Origin: Luscinia megarhynchos
Taxonomy: Eukaryota; Chordata; Aves; Passeriformes; Turdidae
Direction of reading: 5' to 3'
DNA length: 64,000 nt
Assembly: GCA_034336665.1 (NCBI GenBank)
Contig: JAPFBE010000003.1
Coordinates: 61,671,352 to 61,735,351, forward strand
Below are positions 11,714 to 23,200 of this stretch, piece by piece (the stretch's first letter is position 1; each line of letters begins with the position of its first letter). Under the pieces are notes generated by a model. That model had not been told where the DNA came from. It ran no database searches and saw only the letters and a program-made list of their open reading frames with translations. The position numbers were made by a program, and so were the translations under genes.

Positions 11714-14700
11714 ATTGAAAGGTCAAAACCTGCAATAAAAATGTCATGTATTATAACATATTTCCAACACCCACAGTTTCATGGTTGATCCCCAAACATA
11801 GATGTAGGTCATCAGCTTGACCCTCACATTGTCTATGTTACAGGAAATCCTAATTTTAAAAATACTTTTTTTTTAAACCAAACTGACTTGATTAGGAACA
11901 CCTGTGATATGCCTCTTTATTATCAGAAGCCTCCTGAAACAAATCAGATTAGCATGTTTCTGCTTTCATTCTACCCGCAGCATTTTAAGATGAAAGTAAG
12001 AGGAAGAAGGAGGAGGGGAAAAAAAAAAAAAAAAAAAAAGGAGTAAGGGGTGTAGTTCTCCCTTCCTACCCATTACCAATCCCTCCCTCCACCCTCAAAT
12101 AAGCAAACAGCTAAATTTTTTTAGTAAGTAAACTACTTAATGGATGTGTGATTGTGTTGCCATATTTCCTAAAATATGCTATTCACGGTTAAGTACTTAA
12201 ATTCTAGTGTTTCACTTTAAGGAGTTCGAATTTTTTTTTTTTTGCTCTTCCAGGCAGTGCCATTATTGCCTTTATTAAAATTCAGCCTACAAATACAAAT
12301 ATTAGCTACTTTAAAACACATAAAGGAAAAATTACAGTCATATAAAACATTCTGAGAGATGAAATAAAATTTTAAGAGGAAAAAAAAAAAAAGAAGAAAG
12401 AAAGAAAATAAAAGCAGCAGCCCTGATGATCAGGTAAGAACAAAGTATAACTTGACAGATGCAGTAACTATAGCCAAATAGCTACTGGAGGAAATATTGC
12501 ATTCACACAGACAAAATCTTAAATCTGTTTTGACTTTATTTGAATTTTTTCATTGTAGACACCATAACAAGACACATCCTATGCCTAATAAATGAGCAGC
12601 TGATGACTAGATCAGGTCACCTGCTTAGAAATACTTCCATAAATTTGCTCTTTATTCTTTAAGAGTATTCCAGAAAATATTACAACTCCCTCACAGCTAT
12701 GGACTTATAATAAGCACCCTGCTTTAATAAGAAAAAGAAGTTTGTATTTTCATGTATTTCACACATCATCTATTTCAGCTTTTTAAAAAAAAAGTTTCTG
12801 TTCTTAAACCAAACCCACCAAAGTTGTGGTCCCCCTCTGTGCTTATATTGAGATTTAACATACTTGAAGATTACATTGAAACTGGACTTAAATAAAGCTT
12901 TTTAAAATGAAAATACATACCTAAGCCCTATACGATGTGTAATTATCTTTTCTCAAACCAAATCTTCAAGTGAATTACAGTTCATGCTAAATAAAATAAT
13001 TAGTTGCAACCAGATTAAATGTTGAAAAGTTTATTAATAATCTATTTACTGCAGATACACTCACTGCAGTGTCTGAAAACAAACTAAATAGTCACGGGGC
13101 AGGGGGGGTCCTATTTCTAACAGTGGTTTCCTTTAGACATTAATAACGATCACTGAAAGTCACTCCTATTTTTCAGTTTTGAGCAATCTAACAACATTGC
13201 CTTCAGCTTTAGAAGGCATCTTGGGAAACCTTTAACAAAATAAAAGTTAAATGTACATAATTTAAATTTGCTATTGTTTTGTGCATATGGTAATAAATGT
13301 GTGTGATGTCATCCTCATACACTAGCACTGTCCATTATCGAGCTATGGAAAAGTGTTAAGAATTAGATAAAGTTTAAAAATTTAGTATTCTCTGTAAAAA
13401 GAACTGTTTTTCTTTTTTTAATTATATACTAAAAATACAATTACATGCAAATATTAGAATAAAAAATTGACCAACTTTAAATGTTAGCTGGACTAGAACT
13501 CATGTTGTGCTCCCTCCTCTAACACTTATCAAAATCTTCTGAAGTTCTCACACAGCATTCAAAGCTAAGATCAGAACTATTCCTCAATTGTGGTAATATC
13601 AACTGTATCCCAAAGTTTCCTTATTAGAATAAGTGTTTTAAAAACTTACAGGAAAGGGTTAAAAAATAATCAGTACAGACATTGCCTTACACCCTTATGG
13701 ACAGAAATTTTTATACCTAGCTTACTCTGAGTATTTCTGAAATTGTCCAGTATCCACAATGAAGAAATTTTTCAATAAAGAGATTGCTTTTGAAATCCAG
13801 CTTATATATTAATATACCAGTAACCTAAAAATTCGGCATAACCCCTGCCAATAATGCACAAAAAAACCAGAAATTGCAAATCAACATTTTCACTGACTAA
13901 AAGAGGTTACTGGAAATCTGTGGCTACACCTCTTTACCCTATCTCATGTCCCTTTTCTATTTGAGGGGCATATCAACTTTTTTTTCCATCTTTAAAATAC
14001 ATTACTAGTTCTATTAAAAAATAGATAGTTGTGAGAAGAGACACAGAGGACCGAGTTCAAGAACAATTTGGGCAGCCTGTTCAAATAAAAATTTCCAAGT
14101 ATTACTGATAATAGAAAACATAATTTTTTGAGATCAGTTTCCAGTGTTAGATATTAAGTATTTAGAACTTACAATAATAAATAACTGAAAAAAATAAATC
14201 AGTAGAGAACACTTATTGGTGTACATTAAGTTATTTTTAGCTTTAAAAACTTTCTGATAAAACTATGTTTGTTTCTACACAAAAGCCTACAATTTCATTC
14301 CCTATTTCTTTTACAGTCAGTCAAAACTAGTCTAAGATGCACTCTACCCTTGACAGTTTGTAATGAATGTGAATTACTCAAATCACTTGCTATGGGCCTT
14401 TGGGTGTGGGTGGATGACTGCATCTACAAAGCAGAGTACCTGCAGCATATTCATAGAATACAGTGATAAGGGTCTTGGTTCTCCCTTACATATTCAGTAG
14501 CTAATTGCTCCCCAGAGCAAATCACCCAGTAAGGTTCTATAAAACTGATATGTGGCTACTTTTCCTGTAAAGAAAGCTCGGGTGCTTTTACATGTGTAAA
14601 AGTGTATCAGAAAAGCAGTGATACACCTGTTAGCATGGCTTCTGACACTCAAGATGGGTGAGATGTGCACCTTCACACAGTGTGCACAGGCAGGGTTATA

Positions 14701-16429
14701 CAGAACCAGGTAGTTTGTATGCAGTTCCAGTTGTACTTCACTGCAAAATTTGACTTATTAGTCATAAAAATAATTAAGAAATTAAGGACTCCAATTTATT
14801 TTTCCTTCCATGACATTACATTTTGGATGGAATAGTAATAGGTTCAGAATTCCAGAAGCTAAGGATAAAAAACCCTAACAATGAACTAAACAGAAAAAGA
14901 ACCCCATGATACCTTGGTATCGTATATGCAGTCAGCCTTTAAAATGTTACTACAAGCTTCCTATGATGTACTACCCTAACACATTAAAAAGTCCTAGAGA
15001 TACACAGTCACACTTTCAAATTACTATTATTTCTGAAAATTAAAAATGCTCAAGAGTTACTTTAAGCTTCAGTAGATTTATATGTATAAAATAAGAGGGT
15101 ACCTCTTAGAAACTTTCGGTATAACTTTAGAGGAGAAAAAAAAAAAAAAAAAAAAAAAATCAAGCCCCAACCAAATGAAGCTTATTTGGATGCTTTTCCT
15201 AAGAGTCAAGGTAAAGGATTAGACTCAAAAGAAAAAAATAGGGAAAAAAAATTCAAAATTTAATTAAAAAAAAAAATACACACCCTATGCTACGTGTTAT
15301 ACCTATAGGTTTAATTAGGCATAGAACATTAGCTTTCAGTTATTGACAAAATATAAATATATACATTTAGATATTTAAGTTCAATTGATACTTCCTCCAA
15401 ACATAACTTTTCCAGGGCCAAGTAATCGCAGTTAATGTTTGACATTTTAACTGAGGTAAAAAATGCAAACAGCTCTACAAGGGTCTATTTAAGCTACATG
15501 ATTTTTCCCCCCCTAAGTATCTCAAAATAAGGAGTACATCAAATATAAGAAAGGAAAAGTTACTTAAAATACACTGTATAGTCATATTAGATAGCTGCTT
15601 TCATTTTAGCCACACCCACCTTTATGTAATTGTAAAATATGAGAACAGTGCAGCTGAGAAATAAGAAAGCTTAACAGAACAGTTGTTTCATGTGGTCAAA
15701 TAGGTGCTAAGTACATATTCTAATTAAAATGAAAAATAGGTATAAATTGCATGCTATTGAACATGACTATCGAACATGGGGAAAAATGCACACGCACCTG
15801 TACAATACTGAATTATAGAGGGTTTTTTAAAAATTAGCTATGAGTCGAGACAGTTATTTCATTGAAAGCGAAAGTCAGTATTTCTGAGTGCACTTCCACA
15901 GCGGAGTAGTGTAAATCTCTTCAAATCCTGATATTTCAAAAGTATACACAGCTACAGTGAAACAGCTTTGTGCACATTCCCATACTGACTGTTAGAAACG
16001 TTTCTGAAAACACTCTGAAAGTAATGATGCAGAGCTAAACAAATGAGTGCTAAATCTCTATAGGATCTTACTAGTATCTCAATTTCAAGTATTAAGCAGA
16101 ATTTTCTATCAGGACACAAAGGTATGAATTGCAGAGACAAACTAAGCAGCTATTCCCAGGGAAAAAAATAACTGAAAAAGTGTAATTTACATACTGGATT
16201 AAAAGAATCCAGGGAAACTAGGGATTCGAGACAGAAAAATCTCCTTGAACTGTTGGATTTTCTGCATTACACAGAAAATACCTTCAATCACAATCCAGTT
16301 GCCATGCTGGAAACGCTAAGTTTTGCATTTCACTTTAAGACTACACGCTCTCAGCCATGTACACAGAAATCTTTTGTACAGCACTTCTGCACCCCAACTC
16401 TTCTCTACGTCCCTCCTACGTCCCTCGGT
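11714..16429. other. AT-rich non-coding stretch, probably the first intron(s) of the leftward gene
   Basis: It holds A-runs at 12019-12039 and 15136-15159 and a T-run at 12231-12243. Weak minus-strand exon-like signals occur near 12915 (TTAG|GTATGT donor, all frames closed), 13210-13225 (acceptor followed by an 18-codon frame ending in TAG) and 15620-15655 (TTCTTATTTCTCAG acceptor and AAAG|GTGGGT donor bounding 34 bases). None is convincing. No RNA gene or recognisable mobile element was seen. Confidence 0.6.
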
Positions 16430-17097
16430 TAACTCGTTATTTTCGGTGGCCGGGGCGCTAAGCGCAAGGCGGCCGCTCCTGGCTTTGAACGCCCGCGGAG
16501 GGATGCGCGGGGGGGGAGCGGGGGGAGGCAGCTTGGGGGGAGGAAGAGGAGCAGGGAAAGGCTGTGACCCGGTCCAACCTCCCAGCCCCAGCCCCGCGTC
16601 CCCGCAGGCAACCAGGGGGGCAGCAGCCGGTCCAGCCTCCGCTGAACGGGCGCCTTAACGGGGGGCCCGATGCTGCATTCGCTGCGCATCCTGCGCGCCC
16701 GCCAGCTCGACGGCAGCCCCAGGCGCCCGCCGCTCACACGGCATCGGGGAAAATATCCATACGCCTTCCTGCCGCCGGGAAAAAACCCCCAAAAATTAAA
16801 ATAATAATGATTAAAAAGAAAAAAAAGGTCGGACAGCCGAAAGTGAAGAGGGAAGTAGGAAGAGGAATAAAAAGTAACGCTTAGAAATTGTGGCTGGGAA
16901 GGAACCCGCTGGCCTGGCAGCGCCCGAGCTCCTCTCCCTGCCCCGCCGCGCGGTGCTGTCTCCGCCGGCGCTCCCGCCACAAAAAGATGCCTTGTGAGCC
17001 TGTGTGCGCAACTCCGAAACGCGAGCGCCCACGCCAGAGCCGGCCCCGAGGGGGTTAAACGGCGTCGTGGAGAAAAAGGCACCGTGTCACATATTAT

Positions 17098-17118
17098 GTG
17101 TGTATGTGTGTGTGTGTG
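17098..17118. repeat. Short TG dinucleotide repeat
   Basis: An interrupted run of TG units lies within the CpG island, next to a GCGCGG sequence. Confidence 0.85.
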
Positions 17119-17252
17119 CGCGGAGGGGAATCGCCCAGCGCTCAGGCTGCGAGAGATCTCGGCGCCTATCACAATAAGCACGATCGCGCTCATACAGCTA
17201 CGAGACCGAGAGCTGCTGGCCACCGAGAAATGACATAGAAACAACCACCAAA

Positions 17253-17523
17253 AAATAGCTAAGCCAATGACAAATAGCGACCCGAGTGACAGAGACAGAG
17301 AATTTTGTAGGCGGAGAAGAGGAGGTGAATGGCCAGCTCTGATCACAGTATTAGGCTGGGCTATCTATGGGGAGGGTATTTACTCGGTTTTGGGGTGTGT
17401 GGGAGGAGAGGAAAAACACCTACAAATAGCTGGCACGATTCAAATGGTCTCGGATTATGTTTCCCCCCCCTCCAGTCCAGGAAGGAAACTAGCGTTTTGA
17501 CGCTGCGAGGGGGAAAAAATAGC
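17253..17523 (+). promoter_or_regulatory. Cluster of four AAATAGC motifs
   Basis: The exact heptamer AAATAGC occurs at 17253-17259, 17272-17278, 17424-17430 and 17517-17523, all on the + strand. Three are followed by T and one by G. On the other strand they read GCTATTT. The copy at 17421-17430 sits in ctacaaatag, one base from a MEF2 consensus. A perfect heptamer is expected about once per 16 kb per strand in random sequence, so four in 271 bases is notable. Confidence 0.5.
17263..17268 (+). promoter_or_regulatory. CCAAT box
   Basis: The sequence GCCAAT in aagccaatgac is a forward CCAAT box (NF-Y type) inside the CpG island, between two AAATAGC motifs. Confidence 0.4.
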
Positions 17524-17766
17524 TCTGTGCAATAGGGGATGAAGAGCACTTTGGTCATTCGTTAATACCCAAAGGGGCAGGGATGATAAATGTGACAGCA
17601 TGTGGCAGCACGACCGTCACCCGGGTTCCTGCAAAAGGCGGCTCCGTATCGCGACACGGGAAATCGAGCGATTGAGTGGGAGGTGGAGAAAGCGCTTAAA
17701 CGGAGAAGTTAATCTGCTAACATGGAGAGGAAACAAACGGAGGAAAAAAACCCCGAAGGTTGTCCT

Positions 17767-17780
17767 CTATATATTTTTTT
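17767..17780 (+). promoter_or_regulatory. TATA-like element
   Basis: The sequence ctatatatttttttg is an isolated AT stretch in GC-rich surroundings, just upstream of a G-rich purine tract. It could direct a rightward start near 17800, but TATA boxes are uncommon in CpG-island promoters. Confidence 0.25.
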
Positions 17781-17918
17781 GAGGTGGGGGGGTGCGGGGG
17801 GAGAAGGGAAAGGGAAGAGAAAGAGCGAAGGGGCATTAATCCAGCTTACGAAAACACGGGGAGGGAGGAAGGAGGAGGCGGGGGGGGAGGTTGGGGGCGG
17901 CGGGGGAGAAAGGGAGAT
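17781..17918 (+). other. G-rich purine tract, quadruplex-capable
   Basis: Most bases from 17781 to 17918 are G or A on the + strand, with many GGG runs, notably around 17875-17910. The tract can form several overlapping G-quadruplexes. It lies downstream of the TATA-like element. Confidence 0.6.
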
Positions 17919-18499
17919 GTGCATGTAAGTGTGGAAGTCATCCTGGCTGCTGCTGCTGCAGAGCCGGGAAGCAGGAGCCTCCGTGTCCCGAGCGCTGCCC
18001 CGAAATTTCCACGGCGGAGTGCGGGGGGGAGAAGGCGGGCGGGAGGGACCCGCCGGCGGGGGGGCGGTAGGGGAGCGGAGGGGAGCTGAGGGAAAGCCTG
18101 TCCTGTCATGTCCCGGGAGCGCGGGGCACCGGGACCCTCCGGAGCTGCGGCTGTCCCGCGGCTCCCGCCTCCCCCCCGCCCGCCTCCGCGCCGCTCTTCC
18201 CGGGCCGAGGGCGAGCGGCGCTCCCGGGATCCCCGCCCGGGCGCGGTGCCGCCCCGGGGGAGCGAGCGGGGTTACCTGCCGGAGGAGACGGCCGCTCCCG
18301 ACCGCTGGGGCTGAGGGAAGCGAGTGACAGATCCGCCCAGGACCTGCCGCCGCCTCCCGAAGCCTCCCGCCCGCCGGGCTCCCGACGTGACTTCTCCCTG
18401 CGGCGGGGTGCAGGTTGCCCCCGTTTTCCAAAGACGCTCTTCCCCCGCCCGCCCAGCTCCCTCTGCCCCAGCCGCGCCCGCTCCCTCTGGCTCTTACCG

Positions 18500-18581
18500 C
18501 CTGCGCCGGCGGCGGCAGCGGCGACACCCGCTCCGAAGCGCGACGGTGAGGGTGGAAGCGGGGTAGCGGAGGGGAAGGGAG
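18500..18581 (+). other. Candidate rightward first exon ending at GTGAGT donor
   Basis: The + strand reads GGGAG|GTGAGTTTG with the donor GT at 18582. A second donor, GACG|GTGAGGG, lies about 37 bases upstream. The exon start cannot be seen; 18500 is only a placeholder for the left edge. It overlaps the leftward first exon candidate, so both may not be used in the same cells. Confidence 0.3.
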
Positions 18582-18665
18582 GTGAGTTTGGCGGGGCGGG
18601 AGGGCGGGCGGCCCCCGCGCCTCCCCCGCGGCGGCGGCAGCAGCGATGCGATCGGGCATCACTCG

Positions 18666-18676
18666 AAAATGGCGCC
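18666..18676 (+). promoter_or_regulatory. YY1-like site
   Basis: The sequence AAAATGGCGCC closely matches the YY1 consensus AAGATGGCGGC. YY1 sites are typical near the start of CpG-island transcripts. Together with the flanking bases it is close to an E2F-like TTTCGGCGCC on the other strand. Confidence 0.45.
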
Positions 18677-18779
18677 GAAAGAGCGGAGGGCTCTTCATTC
18701 AAATTCGTTAGCGCCAGCCCCGCCGCCCCGGGGCATGCCGGGAACGGGGGGGGGCGCGCGGGGGCTGAGGCGGCAGCGC

Positions 18780-19080
18780 CGCACGGACACGGCGCTCGCT
18801 GTCAATGCCGCCCCTCCCCCCCCGCTCCCGCCGCCCGCGCGCGCGCTCCACGCCCTCCCCGCTCCCCGCGCGCTCCCGACCCAACCGCCGCTAATGGGGA
18901 AAGGGGGGTGGGGGGGGAGAGGGAAGGAGGGAGGGAGAGAGAGAGGGAGAGGGAAATGTCACCCGGAGCCCGGGCCCGCGGGGGAGAGGTGGCGCGTTAG
19001 AGATGTGTGTGGGAGAGAGGGAGCGGGAGAGAGAGAGAGAGGGGGAGCGAGACCTCCGCTGGCCCCGCGAACTTGTCAAG
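18780..19080 (+). other. Candidate rightward first exon ending at GTAAAG donor
   Basis: The sequence acttgtcaag|gtaaagg is a good + strand donor with exon end at 19080. A start somewhere in 18780-19000 would place it 100-300 bases from the leftward start, which is typical spacing for a divergent promoter. The left edge given is a guess. A further donor, CGTAAG|GTACCT, ends a possible exon at 19809. No recognisable protein start precedes either, so these would be 5' UTR exons. Confidence 0.3.
18896..18956 (+). repeat. Polypurine tract
   Basis: This is 61 bases of G and A with one T, including GGGAGG and GAGA repeats. It can form triplex DNA and G-quadruplex. A second GA-rich stretch follows at about 19012-19052. 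Confidence 0.8.
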
Positions 19081-19548
19081 GTAAAGGCGCCGGTGGAAGG
19101 GAGGGGGGTGGATAGGGGGGCACGACAGCGGATTTTGGGAAGGTAGGGAAAGGAAGCCCGGCTGGGGGAGGGGGATGTGCGCCAAGAGGACCTGAGGAAA
19201 ATATGAACAGCGCCTCCCCCCGCACCCCCCGCGGCTCCGAGGACCCCCGCGGCTCCCGCTGCGCTCAGGTTGCAGCCTGACCCCCTTGTCCCCCCCACGG
19301 CCCCGCCGCTGCCTGAGGAGGGCTCGGAGCGCTCGGCGCTTGCCCGCAGCGCGCGGGCCCGATCCCGATCCCCGACTGGCAGCCGCCGCTCCCCATCCCC
19401 CTCCTGCCGCCGCACCGGCTCCGGGCGGCAGCGCCCCGGGGCGTCCCCCGGCCGCCCCCCGGCCGGGCCTGCGAGCAGCCCCCGAGCGGCCGAGCGGGGC
19501 TGCGTGGGCTCATCCCGGGGCACAGCGGGCCCGGAGCGCACTGGTCAT

Positions 19549-19658
19549 TGCAAAAAAAAAAACCAAACCAAAACCCAAAAAGCAACAATAAGAAAACCCC
19601 CCAATCAACAAAAACACCCCACAATAAAAATAAAAAAAAAAGAAAAAGAAAAAGAAAG
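19549..19658 (+). repeat. A/C-rich low-complexity block inside the CpG island
   Basis: About 110 bases are almost free of G and T on the + strand and begin aaaaccaaaccaaaaccc-like; an AAAAAG repeat follows. The block interrupts GC-rich sequence on both sides. Similar A/C-rich, G-poor blocks occur at 5870-5908, 7808-7860, 26126-26180, 27981-28023 and 30481-30537. Confidence 0.75.
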
Positions 19659-20144
19659 GCAAAAAGCCCTCTCGGAGGAACTTGACGGAGCGAGGTTCAA
19701 CTCGGGCAGCGCTCCCGCCTCGGCTGCGCGCAGAGCGCTCGCAGAGAAGGCGAACTTTCATTTTCACGCCGCATCCTCCCCTCCGCCCCAAGCTGTGACT
19801 GATCGTAAGGTACCTGATGGCCGGGGCAGTGCTCCCAGCCGCGTTTCAGGGATGGGGAAGCCGAGATGGAGGGCAGCGAGCTGCCGAAAGCCGCGGGGGC
19901 AAGGCAGGCTGCGGTGCCGCCCGAGCCACTCGCTGCCTGCACTTGACTTGTGCCTCATGCAGGGTCCTTCCCTGGGAGCTCCGCGGACCCTGCCTCGGCC
20001 GGGAGCCCCGGCGCATCCCTGCCAGCCGCTCCTCGGGCTTGCTGCCTTCAGAGTTTCGGGCTTTTTCCCTCATCTGATGCACTTCTTAGAAAGGGAAAGG
20101 CAAGCAGGGGCCTCGGAGCTGCAAAATGTTGTTCTCATGACTTA

Positions 20145-20215
20145 GGGGAAGATTTTTCAAAAGTACATAATGAGAGTCTGGGAGCTCTGTTCCCATTGAC
20201 TTTCAAAATCTTCCC
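20145..20215. repeat. Short palindromic MITE-like repeat
   Basis: The left end ggggaagatttttcaaaagt is the near reverse complement of the right end actttcaaaatcttccc. The middle contains ttcccattgac. This is the form of an old non-autonomous DNA-transposon or palindromic element common in bird and reptile genomes, whose ends read GATTTTCAAAAGT. It lies just outside the CpG island. Confidence 0.55.
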
Positions 20216-23200
20216 TTCACGTCTGTGAGCAAGTCCTCTTGAACTCGGTTGGACTGCTGGCAGACGAGCGCTAGCAGGCTCAGGGCCTAATGCTTTTCAT
20301 GATTCCACTGCTCCCTGCTACAGCTTCACTGACAAAATATAAGCAGACCAAGTTTTGAAAGGGAGAGGTAATTTCTCTCCCTTTTTTTTTATTTTTTTTA
20401 TTTTAACCACTGCCACAGTACAAAATACCAAGCTTTTGGGCTCAAAAACCTAGACCATCAAGGCTACGAAAACTGCTGCTGCTGAATGAGAGAGTAATGT
20501 AATTCTGGAGCTCCTTAAGGAAAAGAGTAGTGCGATGCAACATGTAAGTAATCACATAGCTAATACTATGTATTTATGTTATTTTCATCTGAATTGAAGT
20601 CTGGTGCTGCTAAAGAAACTGATTCCTAATTTTTTTAAACCAGGTTCTCAGTGAAAATGAACCAGATGACAAAACTTCAGATCGTAAAGCCATTCTATTA
20701 AAAAGGAGGACATATAAACTATTTGCAGTATATTTACTTTTTTGCTCTTCTTTTATTAAAATTACTATGAGTAAAATTTTCAAAAAGTGTACTTTTCAAC
20801 TGAAAAGAATGATAGTACATGTTTTCTTATTTTTTTTTTCCTGAAGGTTATGTGCCTTTGAAAAGAAAACTTTGCAGTAGAAGTAGAGTGAAAGCAGTAA
20901 AAAAAAAATAAAATTATGGTGTTGCTGATACCACTTCTCTGTACTTAGATTGTGTATAGTTTTGCCCTAAAATAATTCTAGTTATTATTTTTCACCCATT
21001 TTCTCAACCCTAATATTAAAAAAAAATGTAGAAAATAGTATCTCAATATTCTGTGGTACACTGTTTCTATGATACATAGTATTCTCTAATATGAATAGGA
21101 CACTCCTGTCCTTTTGGGTATCATTCCTAAGATTTCATTAATATTTTCAATGGAAGTGAAATTTTTACATCCTTTAATATCTACTACTTGCTGTCAGGTT
21201 CCATTCTCAATGCACATAGGCCCCAGTTCTGCACAGGCTGGAATGTATATTATTGTGTGTAAGCACACTGAGTAGTTCTCTTCATTATTATGCTCTTGTG
21301 TTTCGGACTTACAAAGCTGATAGTGACATTACACAATCATTGTTCTCAGAATTACTTAGGACTGCATAAAGTTTAAACCTAATGTAATAGTCTTAGTTTA
21401 CACCTTTTATGTATATCTCTTAAATAATGCACGATTATAATAATTTGTGGATCAGAATAAGTAAATATTTAACTGACAATTAGAGCAAGTGAGAAAGGCA
21501 ATTGCTGTAGTGTAAAAATCCATTTAAGGGGAGGTGGCTATTGCATTCTTTAGCTGTAGCATCTGGGAGAGGATCTTCAGTGTGTTTCCTCAGTGACTAG
21601 CCAAGCCAAAAAGTCACAGTAGGAACACAGCTGAGGGCAGAAGGAAAAGAAAGGGATTTTGAGCCTCACCAAAAGTAATGACAGTCCTTTAGATCGAATT
21701 TCCATCCCAAACAAATTGGACTCATCACAGTGGTGGATGTCTTATCTGCTGTGGTAGCCGATATGAGGTTAAGCTGCAGTTTCTATAATCGACTCCTTTC
21801 TTCATGCAGTTCTCATAACAGCACTCTCTAAACACCTCCTCATAGTTCCTGTCCTGTGTTACAGGTTCTTCTCCTCAGAGAGTGCCATTAAATTGTCAGA
21901 GAATCTCCTCATACACTAATAAATGACATGGCCAACATTTGTCATATTATCTGTTCTCTTGTTGCCAAGGCAAGGAGCAATTCCCTTGCAATTGAATATT
22001 TTCAGTTAATTGTATCTGTTTTCTCTTCCATACATGTTAAGCCTTTATGTTAGTGAGGTAAGGCTGAAGTAATGTGTTTTGTTCTTCAAGCAAGGTGCAG
22101 TTACATTTCTGATGACCCTTAGCTCAGGCAGTTTCATTCCTTAGACTTTCATCAGCCCCAAGAACGTTCTGTTTGTAGAACTTTCAGCTTTTTTTCCCCA
22201 CTTCTGGCATAGGTCCTTGTATGTCAGATGAGGGAAACTGTTGAACACTGGATCCAGTCTAGAGACCTAGAAGGCACTTCTTTAGAAATCCTGGATTTAT
22301 GCCCTGGAGAATCCTGAGACCCCGAATTTGTAAACTAAAAGTCTAGAGAAAACCAGTATAAAGAGGGGCTTATAATAACCTACGTTGCTGAGATGACATC
22401 CCCTAGCTTCCTGTACTTGGAGTTTCCTATATGCAGCTGGCTTTGTGCTTGGATATACTGGATTGCTTAGATCCAGTTGAGAGGTGGCAAAACCAAAGCA
22501 AGGCACTTGTCTGCTGAAATGACACAGAAGCTCATAGCTAGGGATGGTTAGAAAGCTGGAGGCTGTCTTCTGGCTCAGGCATGCATTACTTTACAAATTA
22601 CCTTGCTATGTGTTTTTAAGATTTATTTTACAACTATGAGGATTAGAGGAATTTGTTGTAATGAAAACTGGCTTTGTGTCATTACTGTGTAGCTTTTTAG
22701 TTAGATTATTTGGCTTGCCTGGGTTCTTGCATGTTATTCATTTCATCTGGAAAATTCCTAGGTAAGTTAGACCAATTGGGGATCACTAAGGTACACCCAC
22801 ATGATTATAATAATTACACACCTACGTATTGTTTTGGTATTCAGTGTTCATATTGTATGTGGACATATAGTCAGTGGAAATTTGAATTTTTTTTCCTACT
22901 TGTTTTTCTAATTTGAGTCCTGCCTTGCCCCTGTGCTCATCCAGCCTTCTAGATCCTTGTTACAGGTTCATCTAAACCTCACTTCAGGCCTCCCCTGTAA
23001 ATTTTGTATCACTTGAAGTTTAAAGTTTCAGTTTAATAACCTAGTAGCTGTAGTTGGGCATCGTCCTTCGTGTGTGTTTTGCTTTCTGCTGTAGCCTTTC
23101 AGTCTCTAATTTACCCTGATAAATACACGAATACAGGATTTGGAATTCATTGCTTTTGCAATTTTAGTCTGCTTGCAATGATAGAGGCTGTGATCTAGAA

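Larger units (their letters stand above)
18276..18720 (-). other. Candidate first exon(s) of the leftward gene
   Basis: On the minus strand a strong donor, GGCG|GTAAGAG, lies at 18496-18497, so an exon would end at 18498. A second good donor, GGCAG|GTAACC, at 18274-18275 would end an exon at 18276. Two ATGs precede the first donor. The one at 18659 gives 54 codons ending in phase 0. The one at 18702 gives 68 codons plus one base. Both peptides are A/P/R/G-rich and neither is recognised, so the exon may be untranslated. The YY1-like element at 18666-18676 lies between the two ATGs. Confidence 0.4.
16430..20040. promoter_or_regulatory. Large CpG island, probable bidirectional promoter
   Basis: Sequence composition changes sharply near 16430 from AT-rich to GC-rich with many CpG dinucleotides, and returns to AT-rich after about 20040. 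GC boxes (GGGCGG and variants) are frequent, for example around 18594. A CCAAT box is at 17264-17268. Strong splice donors occur on both strands within 18.2-19.1 kb. Long open frames on both strands (about 200-330 codons) are the usual by-product of low stop-codon frequency in GC-rich DNA; they are low-complexity P/R/G/A/S peptides with no recognisable domain. Islands of this size usually mark promoters of housekeeping or developmental genes. Confidence 0.93.

Noticed and set aside
16195..16320. Minus-strand open stretch of about 36 codons containing GNWIVIE
   Set aside because: It ends in a stop without splice context and directly abuts the CpG island. I judged it chance.
16429..19541. Long open frames of about 200-330 codons on both strands in the CpG island
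   Set aside because: GC-rich DNA has few stop codons. The peptides are low-complexity P/R/G/A/S, overlap on both strands and cross strong splice donors, and no domain is recognisable.
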